Part shown: positions 6,318-6,991 of the stretch, in pieces | How positions within the stretch are numbered: position 1 is the first letter of the stretch | How the letters are laid out: every line of letters begins with the position of its first letter | The notes under the pieces: model-generated | What the model saw: only the letters and a program-made list of their open reading frames with translations | What the model was told of the DNA's origin: nothing | Databases searched by the model: none | Program-made: the position numbers and the translations under genes | Source of the DNA: an uncultured Beijerinckiaceae bacterium | GTDB lineage: Bacteria; Pseudomonadota; Alphaproteobacteria; Rhizobiales; Beijerinckiaceae | NCBI GenBank assembly: GCA_937863205.1 | Contig: CALMGA010000125.1 | Coordinates: 1 to 6,991, forward strand | Direction of reading: 5' to 3' | Length of the DNA stretch: 6,991 nt

Positions 6318-6324
6318 TAGCCCG

Positions 6325-6789
6325 ATGCGCCTGATCGAGCGGGTGATCGGCGGCCGGCATGACGACGGGCTCGCCGACGCGCTCCACCGGCTCGAGCACC
6401 GCGGCGCCGTGGACGTGCTGGTGCTGAAGGCTGCTGAAACGGAGCGGCGGCGCTTCCGCGCGACAACCGGGGGCGGGGAGGAGGTGATGGTGGCGCTGCC
6501 GCGCGACCAGCACCTCCACGACGGCGCCGTGCTGGTGCTGGAGCCCGATCGCGCCCTGGTGGTGCGGGTCGCCACGACCCGCTGGATGCGCGTCGCCGCA
6601 CGCGACGCCGCCGCCGCCCTGGAACTCGGCTATCACGCTGGCAACCTGCACTGGCGCGTGAGGTTCGAGGGCGACGTGCTGCTCGTCGCCCTGGAAGGGC
6701 CGGCGGAGGCCTACAGGGCGCGCCTCCGGCGCCTGCTCGACGCCGGTGCCGCGGTGGTCGAGACGAATGGTGGGGATGAGGCATGCTGA
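6325..6789 (+). CDS. ureE: Urease accessory protein UreE, nickel chaperone
   Basis: This 154-residue protein matches the two-domain UreE plan. Residues 1-75 form the N-terminal beta domain, with the family-like stretch VMVALPRDQHLHDGAVLVLE (54-73). Residues about 80-145 form the ferredoxin-like nickel-binding domain, with LGYHAGNLHWRV (101-112). His109 in the GNxH motif corresponds to the interface histidine that binds nickel in known UreE dimers. UreE delivers nickel to the UreD-UreF-UreG complex on apo-urease in the cytoplasm. The C-terminus (ETNGGDEAC) lacks a histidine-rich tail, so it should be a delivery form with little nickel storage. It overlaps ureF by 7 bp, so the two are co-translated. 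The preceding ligase gene ends 90 bp upstream; whether ureE shares that transcript is open. Urease structural genes are not in the window. Confidence 0.85.
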   Translation: MRLIERVIGGRHDDGLADALHRLEHRGAVDVLVLKAAETERRRFRATTGGGEEVMVALPRDQHLHDGAVLVLEPDRALVVRVATTRWMRVAARDAAAALELGYHAGNLHWRVRFEGDVLLVALEGPAEAYRARLRRLLDAGAAVVETNGGDEAC

Positions 6790-6991
6790 GCACGCTGCTT
6801 GCCATGCAGCAGGTCGACGCCGCCTTCCCGTCGGGGTCCTTCGCCTTCTCCAACGGCGTCGAGGGCCTGGCCAACCTCGGGCCGAACTTCGACGCCGCCG
6901 CCCTGCGCCGCCACGCGGAGGCCACCATCCGCCACCGCTGGATGGGCGCCGACCGGCCGGCGCTGATCCAGGCCCACCGCGCCGGCCGGTC
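6783..6991 (+). CDS. ureF: Urease accessory protein UreF, N-terminal part (runs off right edge)
   Basis: The first 69 residues are present. LLAMQQVDAAFPSGSFAFSNGVEGLA (residues 5-30, with FPSGSFAFSNGVE as its core) is the conserved opening helix and loop of UreF, comparable to the PxGxFSxSxGLE pattern of the family. UreF is an all-helical protein that binds UreD and UreG and gates nickel and GTP-dependent activation of urease. The ATG at 6783 lies inside the ureE end (ATGCTGA) and has the purine-rich GGGGATGAGG just upstream (6772-6781), which supports this start. A typical UreF is around 220-250 residues, so most of it lies beyond the window. Confidence 0.85.
   Translation, partial: MLSTLLAMQQVDAAFPSGSFAFSNGVEGLANLGPNFDAAALRRHAEATIRHRWMGADRPALIQAHRAGR

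Noticed and set aside
6258..6320. GTG-started basic 20-codon frame before ureE, as a leader peptide
   Set aside because: No Shine-Dalgarno sequence and no codon run that would suggest attenuation; the hairpin explains the stretch as well.
6235..6324. Small transposon (MITE-like) remnant in the gap before ureE
   Set aside because: GGGCGTTTCC at the start has no matching terminal inverted repeat before ureE and no target duplication is visible.
5245..6651. Minus-strand frame of 468 codons
   Set aside because: Antisense to the ligase gene and ureE; low-information His/Val/Ala/Gly-rich shadow.

Overview
The window is a high-GC stretch whose gene content and style point to an alphaproteobacterium, probably of the Rhizobiales or Rhodospirillales. 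This rests on the IS91-type element tail, the glxBCD/mgsABC-type flavoenzyme genes, the type III glutamine synthetase and tightly coupled starts. The exact taxon cannot be read from the sequence. All supported genes are on the + strand.

Left part (1 to about 1160): the C-terminal end of an IS91-family (Y2, rolling-circle) transposase enters from the left edge. Its recognisable protein ends near base 260, although the frame stays open to 608. A nested hairpin with three GGGTGA repeats at 724-761 may be the oriIS end. From about 770 to 1160 I see no convincing gene, only non-coding or decayed DNA with two copies of a 9-bp direct repeat 21 bp apart in front of the next gene.

Centre (1164 to 6234): an XRE/cupin regulator is followed by a 99-bp intergenic region. 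That region holds an AT-rich segment with three alternating TTTCT/AGAAA half-sites at exact 10-bp steps, directly upstream of a good sigma70-like promoter (TTGACG-N17-TACACA). Four genes follow, probably in one transcription unit: a stand-alone class II glutamine amidotransferase domain, a stand-alone GXGXG beta-helix domain, a stand-alone FMN-binding glutamate-synthase domain, and a type III glutamine synthetase-like ligase. The first three are the parts of the glutamate synthase large subunit split over three genes. This set is known as mgsABC (N-methylglutamate synthase) plus gmaS (gamma-glutamylmethylamide synthetase) in methylated-amine users, and as glxBCD plus glnT in rhizobia. In the mgs reading the ligase joins methylamine to glutamate, the synthase makes N-methylglutamate, and a dehydrogenase (mgdABCD, not in this window) would finish the pathway. 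The FMN subunit has no cysteines where glutamate synthase binds its [3Fe-4S] cluster, which fits a non-classical, FMN-only enzyme.

Right part (6235 to 6991): after 90 bp containing a hairpin come the urease accessory genes ureE and ureF, overlapping by 7 bp; ureF runs off the right edge. The window therefore joins methylamine or glutamine nitrogen handling to urease maturation. Nothing here is clearly a new system. The points of most interest are the periodic operator-like array, the missing Fe-S cysteines, the absence of mgd genes beside mgs, and a duplicated start-codon junction.
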